DNA from: Micromonospora sp. WMMD1102
GTDB taxonomy: Bacteria; Actinomycetota; Actinomycetes; Mycobacteriales; Micromonosporaceae
Reading direction: 5' to 3'
NCBI RefSeq assembly: GCF_029626265.1
Contig: NZ_JARUBN010000001.1
Span: 5,335,001-5,399,000, forward strand
DNA: 64,000 bases
The stretch's first letter is position 1, and each line of letters opens with the position of its first letter. The notes beneath the pieces are model-generated. The model did not search any database and was not told the DNA's origin. It saw only the letters and a list, made by a program, of their open reading frames with translations. Made by a program: the position numbers and the translations under genes. This document shows, in pieces, positions 34,742-43,137 of this stretch.

Positions 34742-36094
34742 CTAGAGCAGTCCCAGGTAACGCTGCCGCTCGTACGGGGTGACCTCGCGGCGGTACTGCT
34801 CCCACTCGGCGCGCTTGTTGCGCAGGAAGAAGTCGAAGACGTGCTCGCCGAGCACCTCCGCCACCAGTTCGGAGCCGGCCATCACGTCGATCGCCTCGGC
34901 GAGGTTCTCCGGCAGCGACTCGTACCCCATCGCCTTGCGTTCGGCGTTGGACAGCGACCAGACGTCGTCCTCGGCGCCCGGCGGCAGCTCGTAGCCCTCC
35001 TCGATGCCCTTGAGCCCGGCGCCGAGCAGCACCGCGAACGCCAGGTAGGGGTTGGTCGCGGAGTCGGGTGAGCGCACCTCGACCCGGGCCGAGTTCGGCT
35101 TGCCGTACGCGGGGACGCGGACCAGCGCGGAGCGGTTCAGGTGCCCCCAGCAGACGTACGCCGGGGACTCGGTGATCCGGTCCGGCAGCGCCTGCGGGAA
35201 GAGCCGCTTGTAGGAGTTGACCCACTGGTTGGTGACCGCGGTGTACTCCCGGGCGTGCACCAGCAGCCCGGCGATGAAGGCGCGGCCGACCTTGGAGAGC
35301 TTCATCGGGTCGCTGGCGTCGTGGAAGGCGTTGCGCTCCCCCTCGAAGAGGGAGAGGTGGGTGTGCATCCCGCTGCCCGGCTGGTCGGTGAAGGGCTTGG
35401 GCATGAAGCTGGCGCGTACCCCGGTGGAGAGCGCCACCTCCTTGACCATGTGCCGGAAGGTCATGATGTTGTCGGCGGTGGTCAGCGCGTCGGCGTAGCG
35501 CAGGTCGATCTCCTGCTGGCCGGGCGCGACCTCGTGGTGGCTGAACTCGACCGAGATGCCGATCCGCTCCAGCGCCAGCACCGCCTGCCGGCGGAAGTCC
35601 CGGGCGACGGCGTGGGTGGTGTGCTCGAAGTAGCCGCCGTCGTCGACCGGCACCGGCAGCGAGCCGTCGTTGGGGCCGTTCTCCAGCAGGAAGAACTCGA
35701 TCTCGGGGTGGGTGTAGAAGGTGAAGCCCTTCTCGGCGGCCCGGGACAGCGCCCGGCGCAGCACGTGCCGGGGGTCGGCCCAGGACGGACTGCCGTCCGG
35801 AAGGAGGATGTCGCAGAACATCCTGGCGCTCTCGCCGGAGACCCCGCCCTCGAACGGGAAGACCTGGAAGGTGGTGGGGTCGGGCATCGCCACCATGTCC
35901 GACTCGAAGACCCGGGCGAAGCCCTCGATGGCGGAACCGTCGAAGCCGATCCCCTCGTCGAAGGCGGCCTCCAGCTCGGCGGGAGCCACCGAAACGCTCT
36001 TCAGCGTGCCAAGTACGTCGGTGAACCACAACCGGACGAAACGGATGTCACGCTCTTCCAGCGTGCGGAGCACGAACTCCTGCTGACGGTCCAC
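34742..36094 (-). CDS. glnA2: glutamine synthetase-like protein GlnA2
   Basis: 450 residues, a shorter glutamine-synthetase fold. Seen are FDGSAIEGF, the Mg site HPEIEFFLLENG, the ATP block KPFTDQPGSGMHTHLS, NSYKRL and RVEVRSPDSATNPYLAFA. The usual adenylylation loop Tyr is not evident (the segment reads EGYELPPGAEDDV), so GlnE control is unlikely. In Streptomyces the GlnA2 at this conserved locus acts as a gamma-glutamylpolyamine synthetase; the same role here is inferred from position. GTG at 36094 follows an AGGGG ribosome site. Divergent from nadE with a GlnR-like site upstream. Confidence 0.88.
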   Translation of the reverse strand: MDRQQEFVLRTLEERDIRFVRLWFTDVLGTLKSVSVAPAELEAAFDEGIGFDGSAIEGFARVFESDMVAMPDPTTFQVFPFEGGVSGESARMFCDILLPDGSPSWADPRHVLRRALSRAAEKGFTFYTHPEIEFFLLENGPNDGSLPVPVDDGGYFEHTTHAVARDFRRQAVLALERIGISVEFSHHEVAPGQQEIDLRYADALTTADNIMTFRHMVKEVALSTGVRASFMPKPFTDQPGSGMHTHLSLFEGERNAFHDASDPMKLSKVGRAFIAGLLVHAREYTAVTNQWVNSYKRLFPQALPDRITESPAYVCWGHLNRSALVRVPAYGKPNSARVEVRSPDSATNPYLAFAVLLGAGLKGIEEGYELPPGAEDDVWSLSNAERKAMGYESLPENLAEAIDVMAGSELVAEVLGEHVFDFFLRNKRAEWEQYRREVTPYERQRYLGLL

Positions 36095-36168
36095 CTCAAC
36101 CCCTCGCACACTCTGTCCGGACCGGCCCAGCCTGAGCACGGCCTAGCGGTCCAGTCTTCACCGGTTCC

Positions 36169-36184
36169 GTTACGCAGACGTTAC
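36169..36184 (-). promoter_or_regulatory. GlnR-like site upstream of glnA2
   Basis: On the minus strand GTAAC (36184-36180), 6 nt, GTAAC (36173-36169). The first half matches the GlnR consensus and the second half differs in one base from GAAAC. It lies 23 bp upstream of a TAGGCC -10-like box (complement of 36140-36145). Confidence 0.4.
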
Positions 36185-36360
36185 GTGAACTAGACCGGGA
36201 CCGATGCGCGGGGTGGCCCGGCCTGCGTACTCGCTCGGCGTTCGTCCCAAAGATAGCCCGACGACCGACTCGGAGGAGGCGCGCGGGAGGTGAGCGGCGC
36301 CACGGCCGGAGCCGCCCGCCGCGCCGAGCCGGCTCCGGCCGGCTGGGGCAAGATGGAAGC

Positions 36361-38187
36361 ATGCCGAGCTTGCGCATCGCCCTGGCCCAGGTCAACCCCA
36401 CCGTCGGCGACATCGCCGGCAACGCGGCCCTGATCCGGCAGCGGTCCCGGACAGCCGCCGGAGCCGGCGCACAGCTGGTCGCCTTCCCGGAGATGATGCT
36501 GACCGGCTATCCGGTCGAGGACCTGGTCTTCCGGGACTCCTTCGTCGCCGCCTCCCGGGCCGCCCTCGACCGGCTCGCCGCCGACCTCGCCGCGGACGGG
36601 CTCGGCGAACTGCCGGTGCTTGTCGGCTATCTCGACGCCGACGGCCCGGCCAGCGCCAACGCCGAGGCCACCCCGGCCCGGGGGCCGCGTAACGCGCTCG
36701 GCGTGCTGCACGGCGGGCGGGTGATGGCCCGCTACTTCAAGCACCACCTGCCGAACTACGGGGTCTTCGACGAGGACCGCTACTTCGTGCCCGGTGACAC
36801 GCTCACGGTGGTCCGGGTCGGCGGTGTCGACGTCGCGCTGACCATCTGCGAGGACCTGTGGCAGGCCGGCGGTCCGTTCACCGTCGCCCGCCGCGCCGGG
36901 GTCGGGCTGGTCGTCAACATCAACGGCTCGCCGTACGAGCTGAACAAGGACGACGTACGCCTGCCGCTGGTCCGCCGCCGGGCCGCCGAGGCCGACGCGA
37001 CGGTGGCGTACGTCAACATGGTCGGCGGCCAGGACGAGCTGGTCTTCGACGGCGACTCGATGATCGTGGCCGCCGACGGCACCCTGCTGGCCCGCGCCCC
37101 GCAGTTCGTCGACCACCTGCTGCTGCACGACCTCGACCTGCCCGAGGCCCGCACCGAGTCCTCCGACGGCGGCACCGACCTGCCCGAGGGCCGGGCCGGA
37201 ACGCCCACCGGTTCCGAGTCGACCCGGGCGGAGCCGGCCGACGCCCCGGAGCGGATGGCGGTCACCCGGATCCGGATCGGCGACGCCCTCCCCGCCCCGG
37301 CCGGCCCCCCGGCCACCGGCGGGATCACCGAGCCGGTGGTCGACGAGGGCGAGGTGTGGCAGGCCCTCGTCCTCGGACTGCGCGACTACGTCGACAAGAA
37401 CGGCTTCCGCTCGGTGGTGCTCGGCCTCTCCGGCGGGATCGACTCGTCGCTGGTCGCCGCGATCGCGGTGGACGCGCTCGGCCCGGAGCGGGTGGTCGGG
37501 GTCTCGATGCCGAGCCAGCACTCGTCCGAGCACTCCCGGGACGACGCCGCCGAACTCGCCAAGCGGACCGGCCTGGAATACCGGGTCGAGCCGATCCAGC
37601 CGATGGTCGACGGCTTCCTGGCCAACCTGTCGCTGTCCGGGATGTCGGTGGAGAACCTCCAGGCCCGGGTACGCGGCGTGCTGCTGATGGCGCTGTCGAA
37701 CCAGGATGGCCACCTCGTCCTCACCACCGGCAACAAGAGTGAACTCGCGGTCGGCTACTCCACCCTCTACGGCGACTCGGTCGGCGGCTTCAACCCGCTC
37801 AAGGACGTCTGGAAGAGCCTGGTCTGGAAGCTGGCGAACTGGCGCAACGCGGAGGCGGTACGCCGCGGCGAGACGCCGCCGATCCCGGAGAACTCGATCC
37901 GCAAGCCGCCGAGCGCCGAGCTGAGCCCCGGCCAGCTCGACAGCGACACCCTGCCGGACTACTCGGTGCTGGACGCGATCCTGGTCGGCTACGTCGACGG
38001 CGACCAGGGCCGGGACGACCTGGTGGCAGCCGGGCACGACCCGGAGGTGGTGGACAAGGTGCTCCGGATGGTGGACATCGCGGAGTACAAGCGCCGGCAG
38101 TCCGCGCCCGGCTCGAAGATCTCGATCAAGGCGTTCGGTCGGGACCGCCGGCTGCCGATCACCAACCGGTGGCGCGAACGTCCCTGA
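36361..38187 (+). CDS. nadE: glutamine-dependent NAD+ synthetase
   Basis: Last step of NAD synthesis: amidates nicotinic acid adenine dinucleotide using glutamine. 608 residues in two domains. An N-terminal nitrilase-type glutaminase has the triad regions FPEMMLTGY (Glu), FKHHLPNYGVFDE (Lys) and LTICEDLW (Cys). A C-terminal synthetase has the ATP pyrophosphatase motif LGLSGGIDSSL (about residues 355-365) and TGNKSELAVGYSTLYGD. A Gly/Pro/Glu-rich linker of about 60 residues joins the domains. ATG at 36361 follows GGAAG closely. The gene sits between glnA2 and panB as in related genomes. Confidence 0.95.
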   Translation: MPSLRIALAQVNPTVGDIAGNAALIRQRSRTAAGAGAQLVAFPEMMLTGYPVEDLVFRDSFVAASRAALDRLAADLAADGLGELPVLVGYLDADGPASANAEATPARGPRNALGVLHGGRVMARYFKHHLPNYGVFDEDRYFVPGDTLTVVRVGGVDVALTICEDLWQAGGPFTVARRAGVGLVVNINGSPYELNKDDVRLPLVRRRAAEADATVAYVNMVGGQDELVFDGDSMIVAADGTLLARAPQFVDHLLLHDLDLPEARTESSDGGTDLPEGRAGTPTGSESTRAEPADAPERMAVTRIRIGDALPAPAGPPATGGITEPVVDEGEVWQALVLGLRDYVDKNGFRSVVLGLSGGIDSSLVAAIAVDALGPERVVGVSMPSQHSSEHSRDDAAELAKRTGLEYRVEPIQPMVDGFLANLSLSGMSVENLQARVRGVLLMALSNQDGHLVLTTGNKSELAVGYSTLYGDSVGGFNPLKDVWKSLVWKLANWRNAEAVRRGETPPIPENSIRKPPSAELSPGQLDSDTLPDYSVLDAILVGYVDGDQGRDDLVAAGHDPEVVDKVLRMVDIAEYKRRQSAPGSKISIKAFGRDRRLPITNRWRERP

Positions 38188-38316
38188 GCGGCCAGGAGTC
38201 TCCTCCCCCGGTGTGAAAACCCGCACTCTTCCCTGCCGTGGCCGCCCCGAGCGGTGGGACGATCGGCGCAGGACCCGGGGACCGCGAACGCGGCCTCGAG
38301 GCGAGAGGAGACGACG

Positions 38317-39174
38317 ATGTCCGAGCACCAGATGGCGTCCGCCCCGGCCGAGGTGGCGACGCTGTACGGCGGTCCGGCGACCCGGCGGGTACGCGCCCGT
38401 GACCTGGTCGCCGCCAAGGAGCGCGGCGAGCGGTGGCCGATGCTCACCTCGTACGACCAGTACACGGCCGCGATCTTCGAGCAGGCCGGAATTCCGGTAC
38501 TGCTGGTCGGCGACTCGGCGGCGAACAACGTCTTCGGGCACGAGACGACGGTGCCGGTCACCGTCGACGACCTGCTCCCGCTGGTCCGCGCGGTGGTACG
38601 CGCGACCAGTTATCCCCTGGTCGTCGGCGACCTGCCGTTCGGCTCGTACGAGGAGGGGCCGACCCAGGCACTGCGCACCGCCGTACGGTTCATGAAGGAG
38701 GGCGGCTGCCACGCGGTGAAGCTGGAGGGCGGCCGGCAGGTGGCGGAGCAGGTCCGGGCGATAAGCGGCGCCGGCATCCCGGTGATGGCGCACGTCGGGT
38801 TCACCCCGCAGCGGGAGCACACCATCGGCGGCTACCGGGTGCAGGGCCGGGGCGACGCCGCCGACGAGGTGCTGGCGGACGCGCTGGCGGTCGCCGAGGC
38901 GGGCGCCTTCTCGGTCGTCCTGGAGATGGTGCCGGGCGAGGTGGCCAAGCGGATCACGCACGAGCTGGCGATCCCCACCATCGGGATCGGGGCCGGGCCG
39001 GACACCGACGCGCAGGTGCTGGTCTGGCAGGACATGGCCGGGCTGCGGTCCGGCCGGATGCCCCGGTTCGTGAAGCGGTACGCCGACCTGTCCGGCACGC
39101 TCACCGAGGCGACCCGGCAGTTCGCCGCCGAGGTCCGGGGCGGCGAGTTCCCCACCGCCGAACACACCTTCTGA
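38317..39174 (+). CDS. panB: 3-methyl-2-oxobutanoate hydroxymethyltransferase PanB
   Basis: First committed step of pantothenate synthesis: transfers a hydroxymethyl group from methylene-tetrahydrofolate to 2-oxoisovalerate. 285 residues. Family blocks: [34 protein letters not shown] in two stretches near the N-terminus (metal-binding Asp in GDS), [16 protein letters not shown], and the catalytic Glu region VLEMVP. ATG at 38317 has GAGAGGAG upstream. It ends next to palindromic element copy 3, which separates it from the convergent F420 reductase gene. Confidence 0.96.
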   Translation: MSEHQMASAPAEVATLYGGPATRRVRARDLVAAKERGERWPMLTSYDQYTAAIFEQAGIPVLLVGDSAANNVFGHETTVPVTVDDLLPLVRAVVRATSYPLVVGDLPFGSYEEGPTQALRTAVRFMKEGGCHAVKLEGGRQVAEQVRAISGAGIPVMAHVGFTPQREHTIGGYRVQGRGDAADEVLADALAVAEAGAFSVVLEMVPGEVAKRITHELAIPTIGIGAGPDTDAQVLVWQDMAGLRSGRMPRFVKRYADLSGTLTEATRQFAAEVRGGEFPTAEHTF

Positions 39175-39180
39175 GCGGTG

Positions 39181-39234
39181 TAAGGAAGGGCCCCCGCTAC
39201 AACAGAAAACGCTATGCGGGGGGCCTTCCTTGCA
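39181..39234. repeat. dispersed palindromic element, copy 3
   Basis: Left arm GGAAGGGCCCCCGC (39184-39197) is identical to copy 1, the loop keeps the CAGAAAACG core, and the right arm has small changes. It starts 7 nt after the panB stop and ends 24 nt before the stop of the convergent F420 reductase gene, so it is placed like a two-way terminator. Confidence 0.85.
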
Positions 39235-39258
39235 CGCGGGTGCGGCGTTGCCGGCGGC

Positions 39259-39957
39259 TCAGACGTCGGTGACGCGGACTCCCGCGTGCGCCTTGTAGCG
39301 CTTGTTGACCGCGATCAGGTTGGCGGTGAACGCCTCTATCTGGTGCGCGTTGCGCAACCGCCCGGCGTAGATGCCACGCATGCCGGGGATCCGCGCGGCG
39401 AGTGCGGCGACCAACCCGACCAGCTCGCGGTCCTCGGTGCAGATCAGCACGTCCAGGTCGATCCGGTCGACCTCGGGGTCGGCCAGCAGCGGCGCGCTGA
39501 CGTGGTTGAAGGCCGCGCAGACCCGGGACTCCGGCAACAGCGCCGCCGCCTGCTGCACGGCGCTGCCCTCCTCGACCGGCAACGGGTACGGCCCCTGCTT
39601 GTCGAAGCCGAGCGGATTGACGCAGTCGACGACCACCTTGCCGGCCAGTGGTTCGCGCAGTCCGGCGACGGTGTCCCGGTGCCCGTCCCAGGGAACCGCG
39701 ATGACGACCACGTCCGACCGGCCCGCCACGTCGGCGTTGTCGCCGCCGGAGATCCTCGCGTCGGCCGGCATCCCGGGCAGGTTACGTAGTTCCTCGGCCA
39801 CCTGCTCCGCCCGGTCCGCCGACCGGGAGCCGAGAAGAACCGGCTGACCCGCGCGGGCCAGCCGGTAGGCCAGTCCCCGTCCCTGGTCGCCGGTGCCGCC
39901 GATGATGCCGACGGTCAGGCCGGTGACGTCCGGCAGCACGCTCGCGTCGTATGCCAT
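39259..39957 (-). CDS. npdG: NADPH-dependent F420 reductase
   Basis: 232 residues. Moves hydride between NADPH and the deazaflavin F420, supplying reduced F420 in actinomycetes. A Rossmann motif GIIGGTGDQGRGLAYRL lies at about residues 16-32, followed by LGSRSADRAEQ, VVIAVPWDGH, VVDCVNPLGFD and RVCAAFNHVSA, the characteristic blocks of the Npd/FNO family. ATG at 39957 has GAGGAT 7 nt upstream. It converges on panB. F420 use supports an actinobacterial host. Confidence 0.9.
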   Translation of the reverse strand: MAYDASVLPDVTGLTVGIIGGTGDQGRGLAYRLARAGQPVLLGSRSADRAEQVAEELRNLPGMPADARISGGDNADVAGRSDVVVIAVPWDGHRDTVAGLREPLAGKVVVDCVNPLGFDKQGPYPLPVEEGSAVQQAAALLPESRVCAAFNHVSAPLLADPEVDRIDLDVLICTEDRELVGLVAALAARIPGMRGIYAGRLRNAHQIEAFTANLIAVNKRYKAHAGVRVTDV

Positions 39958-40067
39958 GCCGGAATCCTCGCAGATCGTTCGTCGTACCGGCGGTGGCGGG
40001 CCGGGCGGGGTGGCGTACCCGGATCGTCACCGCACCGGAACGCCCCGCGGGGCGTTCCGGTGGAAGC

Positions 40068-40775
40068 TCAACCCATCGTCTTCCGCGCGGTCGACCTGGT
40101 GGCCTTTCGCGCCGGCGCCTTCGCCGGAGCCTTCCGCGCCGCGGCCTGCTTGCCGGGCGCCTTCCGGGCGGTGACCTTCTTCGCCGCCGTACCGCTCCGC
40201 TTCGTCGCCGCGGTCGTCCGCTTCGCCGGCGCCCGCTTGGCCGGGGCCTTCTTCGCCGTCGTCCGCTTGGCCGGCGCCTTCTGCGCCGCTGTCGTGCGCT
40301 TGGCCGGGGCCTTCTTCGCGGGTGCCTTGCGGCCGGTGACCTTCTTGGCCGCCGCCGAGGTGGTCCGCTTCGCCGCCGCGGCCGTCTTGCGCACCGCCGC
40401 GGTGGCCTTCTTGCCGGGCGTGGTCCGCTTCGCCGCCGCGGTGGTCTTCTTACCCGCCGGGCTGGTCCGCTTCGCCGGGCTGGTCCGCTTCGCGGTGCCG
40501 GCGCGGGCGGTCGCCGCCCGCGTGGTCGTCTTCTTCGCGGTGGCCTTCTTCGCCGGCGCCCGCTTGGCCGGCGACTTCTTCGCCGGTGCCTTCTTCGCCG
40601 CCGTCGCGCGCTTGGCCGGGGCCTTCTTCGCGGGTGCCTTCCTGGCCACCGACGAACTGGCGGCCTTGCGGGCCGCGGTGCCCTTGCTGGCACCCACGGT
40701 CCGGCTGCGCGCCGCGGTCTTCTTGCCGGCAGCACTTCTCGCTACCGTGCGGGTGGCCCTGGTTGCTTCGGCCAT
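40068..40775 (-). CDS. histone H1-like Lys/Ala-rich DNA-binding protein
   Basis: 235 residues, almost entirely Lys, Ala, Pro, Thr and Arg in irregular KKAPAKR / AAKR(T/A)T repeats, like eukaryotic H1 tails and bacterial histone-like proteins (HC1/HC2 type) or the tail of actinobacterial HU. It has no folded N-terminal HU domain, so it is a free tail-type protein. It likely binds nucleic acid without sequence preference. ATG at 40775 has AAGGAGG 8 nt upstream; ATG 40799 is possible but lacks this. The codon-level repetition makes long frames appear on the other strand. Confidence 0.8.
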   Translation of the reverse strand: MAEATRATRTVARSAAGKKTAARSRTVGASKGTAARKAASSSVARKAPAKKAPAKRATAAKKAPAKKSPAKRAPAKKATAKKTTTRAATARAGTAKRTSPAKRTSPAGKKTTAAAKRTTPGKKATAAVRKTAAAAKRTTSAAAKKVTGRKAPAKKAPAKRTTAAQKAPAKRTTAKKAPAKRAPAKRTTAATKRSGTAAKKVTARKAPGKQAAARKAPAKAPARKATRSTARKTMG

Positions 40776-40863
40776 CTCGTGTTCCTCCTTGCGGGACATG
40801 CTCTCGGGGGTCTCCTCGCGGAGCACCACGGAGTGTGTCGACGCGGGCTGTCGCCGCGCCGGT

Positions 40864-41067
40864 CTAGCGCTCCTCCCCGGCCCAGCGGGCGTCCTCGGCG
40901 TCCCACGCTTCGTTGCGCTGCTGCACCCGCTGCAACGCCTGCTCCGCGTCGGCCGCCGAGACGTACGGGCCGAGCACGTACCTCGCCGGACAGACGTCGG
41001 CACTGGTCTCGACCCGGTGATGGCGGATGCACCAGAAGTACCGCACATCACTCCCGCTGTCGCTCAT
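40864..41067 (-). CDS. small conserved actinobacterial protein (67 aa)
   Basis: 67 residues with YFWCIRHHRVET, a Cys (CPARYVLGPY) and a C-terminal helix ending in RNEAWDAEDARWAGEER. Proteins with this WC.HHRVE...LGPY...RNEAWD layout are, as I recall, conserved in actinomycetes and of unknown function; the Cys and His residues could bind metal. ATG at 41067 is the natural start. It lies upstream of the histone-like gene in the same direction with an 88-nt gap. Confidence 0.75.
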   Translation of the reverse strand: MSDSGSDVRYFWCIRHHRVETSADVCPARYVLGPYVSAADAEQALQRVQQRNEAWDAEDARWAGEER

Positions 41068-41357
41068 GGGGTAACTGTGCACGGCGAACCGCCCAGGCGC
41101 TACCGTTTCGCGCAAAAAGGCGGAAGGACTTCCACTGTAGAGCCCGTCGGATAACCGGTACCGGGGAAACGGCAAAGTCCCGCCGTTCGGTGGAAAGCAT
41201 TCTGCGGCAAGGGATTCACCGCCGTCAGCGGCCCGCGAGACGGCCGTGGACCCGCCGGACGGACGGCGGAAAAATTTCCTCCGCCAGTCCGCCCCGATCG
41301 GCGCATCATCGCCCTGACCTGCCACTTCGCCGCGAGTAATGGAGCACAATTCGCGGT

Positions 41358-41879
41358 GTGGGCGGCATGCGATCAGCAGGTGGGACGGGACGGCTCGGCC
41401 GGGTTCTGTCAATCGTCGTGTCGGCCATTCTGCTGCTGCTCGTCGGCAGTGCCGCGCACACCATTCTGCGTATGGCGACCGAACCCTCGATCGAGGAGCG
41501 CGCCCGACAGGAAGCGGTACGCCAGGCCGCTCTGATCGGTGACGCACTCGTGCACGGCGTCGGCGACACCGCCGCCGAACTCGGGCAGGCCGCCGCGCGC
41601 GACGGGCGGGCCGAGGTGATAAGTGTCGACGGCACCGACCGGCGCCGCTCGCCCGGCGTACGGATGGTGTTCCGGGTGCGCGTGGCGATGTCCCGGCCGG
41701 CGATGGCCGGAAGCCGGCAGACCGAGGTGCGGATCTGTTTCCGCCAGGTCGTCGACCACGAGCGGGCGGACTTCTCCCGGGTCGAGGTGCCCTGCCCGGA
41801 CAGCCTGCTGCCCGGGATGACACCGTCGGCACCGCCGAGCGGGACGGTCGACGCACCGGCCTCGCCGGCCGGTGACTGA
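41358..41879 (+). CDS. membrane-anchored hypothetical protein
   Basis: About 173 residues. A basic N-terminus leads to a single hydrophobic helix (VLSIVVSAILLLLVGSAAHTIL, about 16-37, read as one span), then a helical polar part and a beta-like region with two cysteines (ICFRQVV and EVPCPDS) that could form a disulfide outside the membrane. A single-span exported protein is the best description. The start is GTG 41358 or ATG 41367. No family recognised. Confidence 0.6.
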   Translation: MGGMRSAGGTGRLGRVLSIVVSAILLLLVGSAAHTILRMATEPSIEERARQEAVRQAALIGDALVHGVGDTAAELGQAAARDGRAEVISVDGTDRRRSPGVRMVFRVRVAMSRPAMAGSRQTEVRICFRQVVDHERADFSRVEVPCPDSLLPGMTPSAPPSGTVDAPASPAGD

Positions 41880-41965
41880 AGGTGCGGGAGGTCTTCGCGG
41901 CAGCGGCGTACGGGGTGCCGCCGGAGCGGCGGGAAAACTCGGTGGCGGGGCGGACCGGGGTGCCG

Positions 41966-42200
41966 TAGCCTCGCGACGTCCGACTCTTCGAGGAGGTCGA
42001 CGATGACGAGCACCGTTCTTGGCGCAGTAGCCATCACCGCTGCGACGCGCGGCCGCGCCGCGGACTGACCTCCGCAGGCTCGCTCCAGCGGCTCACGCCG
42101 GCCTCCGACGCCGGACGAGCCGTCCACTCCTCGTGTCGTAGCGGTCCCGCTGGCCGCGCGGTCCTTCGCGCCGCCAGCTTCGGCGCCGGTGATCCGGCGC
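41966..42200 (+). promoter_or_regulatory. candidate attenuator leader of phosphotransferase-like gene
   Basis: TAGCCT (41966-41971) is a likely -10 box. A 21-codon ORF with strong ribosome site follows, then two hairpins: a composite one at 42089-42122 (CGGCTC/GAGCCG outside, CCGGC/GCCGG inside) and a tight one at 42183-42200 (GCGCCGG-tgat-CCGGCGC). The coding gene begins at 42256. The layout matches ribosome-mediated attenuation leaders of actinomycete resistance genes; this is inference from architecture. Confidence 0.45.
42003..42068 (+). CDS. short upstream ORF (21 aa leader peptide candidate)
   Basis: ATG 42003 to TGA 42066, preceded by AGGAGG (41991-41996) at ideal spacing. The peptide is hydrophobic in the middle (VLGAVAIT) with an Arg-containing end. 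Its ribosome site is stronger than that of the gene it precedes, which suggests it is translated for regulation rather than for a product. Confidence 0.45.
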   Translation: MTSTVLGAVAITAATRGRAAD

Positions 42201-42255
42201 TCCGCCGCACCGCATATCGCGGTCACCGCTTCTTGCGCTGAACCGAGGAGAACCA

Positions 42256-43059
42256 GTGGATTCCGTGACATCCTTCGTGCCGCTGAGCGCGGCCGAGGGC
42301 GGACCGAGTTCTGTCGTCCGTACCGGCCAGATCGTGCGGCGTGCCGCGCGGCCCTGGACGCGTACGGTGCACGCCCTGCTGCACCACCTGGAGGAGGTCG
42401 GGTTCACCGGCTCGCCGTGGGTGGTCGGTACCGGCACCGACGGCGACGGGAACGAGATGCTGACGTACGTCGAGGGCGAGATCGTCCACCCCCGGGCCTG
42501 GACGGACGAGGGGATCTGGCAGGTCGGCAGGCTGCTGCGCGACCTGCACGCCGCCACCGCGAGTTTCCGGCCGCCGCCGGGCGCGGTGTGGCAGCCGTGG
42601 TGGATGCACCGGGAGGGTCCCGACTCGGTGATCGGGCACTGCGACGCCGGGCCGTGGCACATCGTGGCCCGGGCCGGCCGACCGGTGGCGTTCGTCGACT
42701 GGACCCTGGCCGGGCCGGTGGACCGGCTCGACGAGGTGGTCGGCACCGCCTGGTGGAACGCCCAGTTGCACGACGACGACATCGCCGAACGCCACCAGTT
42801 GCCGGCACCGGCCGACCGGGCCCGGCAGCTACGGCTGTTCCTGGACGGCTACGAACTGCCGGCGGCGGACCGGGTCGGCCTCGTCGACCGGATGGTCGAG
42901 TTCGCCGTCCGGGACTGTGCCGCCGAGGCGGCCCGGGCCCGGATCACACCGGAGTCGACCGACCCGACGCCGCTCTGGGCACTCGCCTGGCGGGCGCGGG
43001 CCGCCGGCTGGATGATCCGGCACCGTACCCTGCTCGAACGCGCCGTCTCCGGCGGCTGA
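42256..43059 (+). CDS. phosphotransferase (APH/choline kinase-like) family protein
   Basis: 267 residues. The C-terminal kinase-like lobe has GHCDAGPWHIV (about residues 126-136) and VAFVDWTLAG, the APH catalytic loop HxD and the metal Asp region. In most members the loop reads D-x4-N; here the Asn position is His (GPWH), so metal binding may be altered. LLRDLHAAT upstream is the usual helix before the loop. It may phosphorylate an aminoglycoside or other small alcohol, or be inactive. GTG at 42256 has GAGGAG 5 nt upstream. A short ORF and hairpins precede it. Confidence 0.8.
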   Translation: MDSVTSFVPLSAAEGGPSSVVRTGQIVRRAARPWTRTVHALLHHLEEVGFTGSPWVVGTGTDGDGNEMLTYVEGEIVHPRAWTDEGIWQVGRLLRDLHAATASFRPPPGAVWQPWWMHREGPDSVIGHCDAGPWHIVARAGRPVAFVDWTLAGPVDRLDEVVGTAWWNAQLHDDDIAERHQLPAPADRARQLRLFLDGYELPAADRVGLVDRMVEFAVRDCAAEAARARITPESTDPTPLWALAWRARAAGWMIRHRTLLERAVSGG

Positions 43060-43079
43060 GCGACGCCGAGCAACCCGGG

Positions 43080-43109
43080 GCCGTCGGCGCGTCGTCGCGC
43101 GCCGACGGC
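43080..43109. terminator. hairpin between convergent genes
   Basis: GCCGTCGGCGCG (43080-43091) pairs perfectly with CGCGCCGACGGC (43098-43109), 6-nt loop. It lies between the stop of the phosphotransferase-like gene and that of the acetyltransferase gene. Confidence 0.65.
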
Positions 43110-43137
43110 CTCCGGCCCGCCGGTCGGTGGTCGACCC

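Noticed and set aside
36361..36363. Leaderless promoter at nadE
   Set aside because: The hexamer at the right distance (AAGATG/CAAGAT) is a poor -10 box; the start is instead supported by GGAAG and domain position.
40068..40775. Long open frames on the plus strand over the histone-like gene
   Set aside because: They arise from the codon repetition of the Lys/Ala-rich gene; the minus-strand reading has the AAGGAGG ribosome site and a sensible basic protein.
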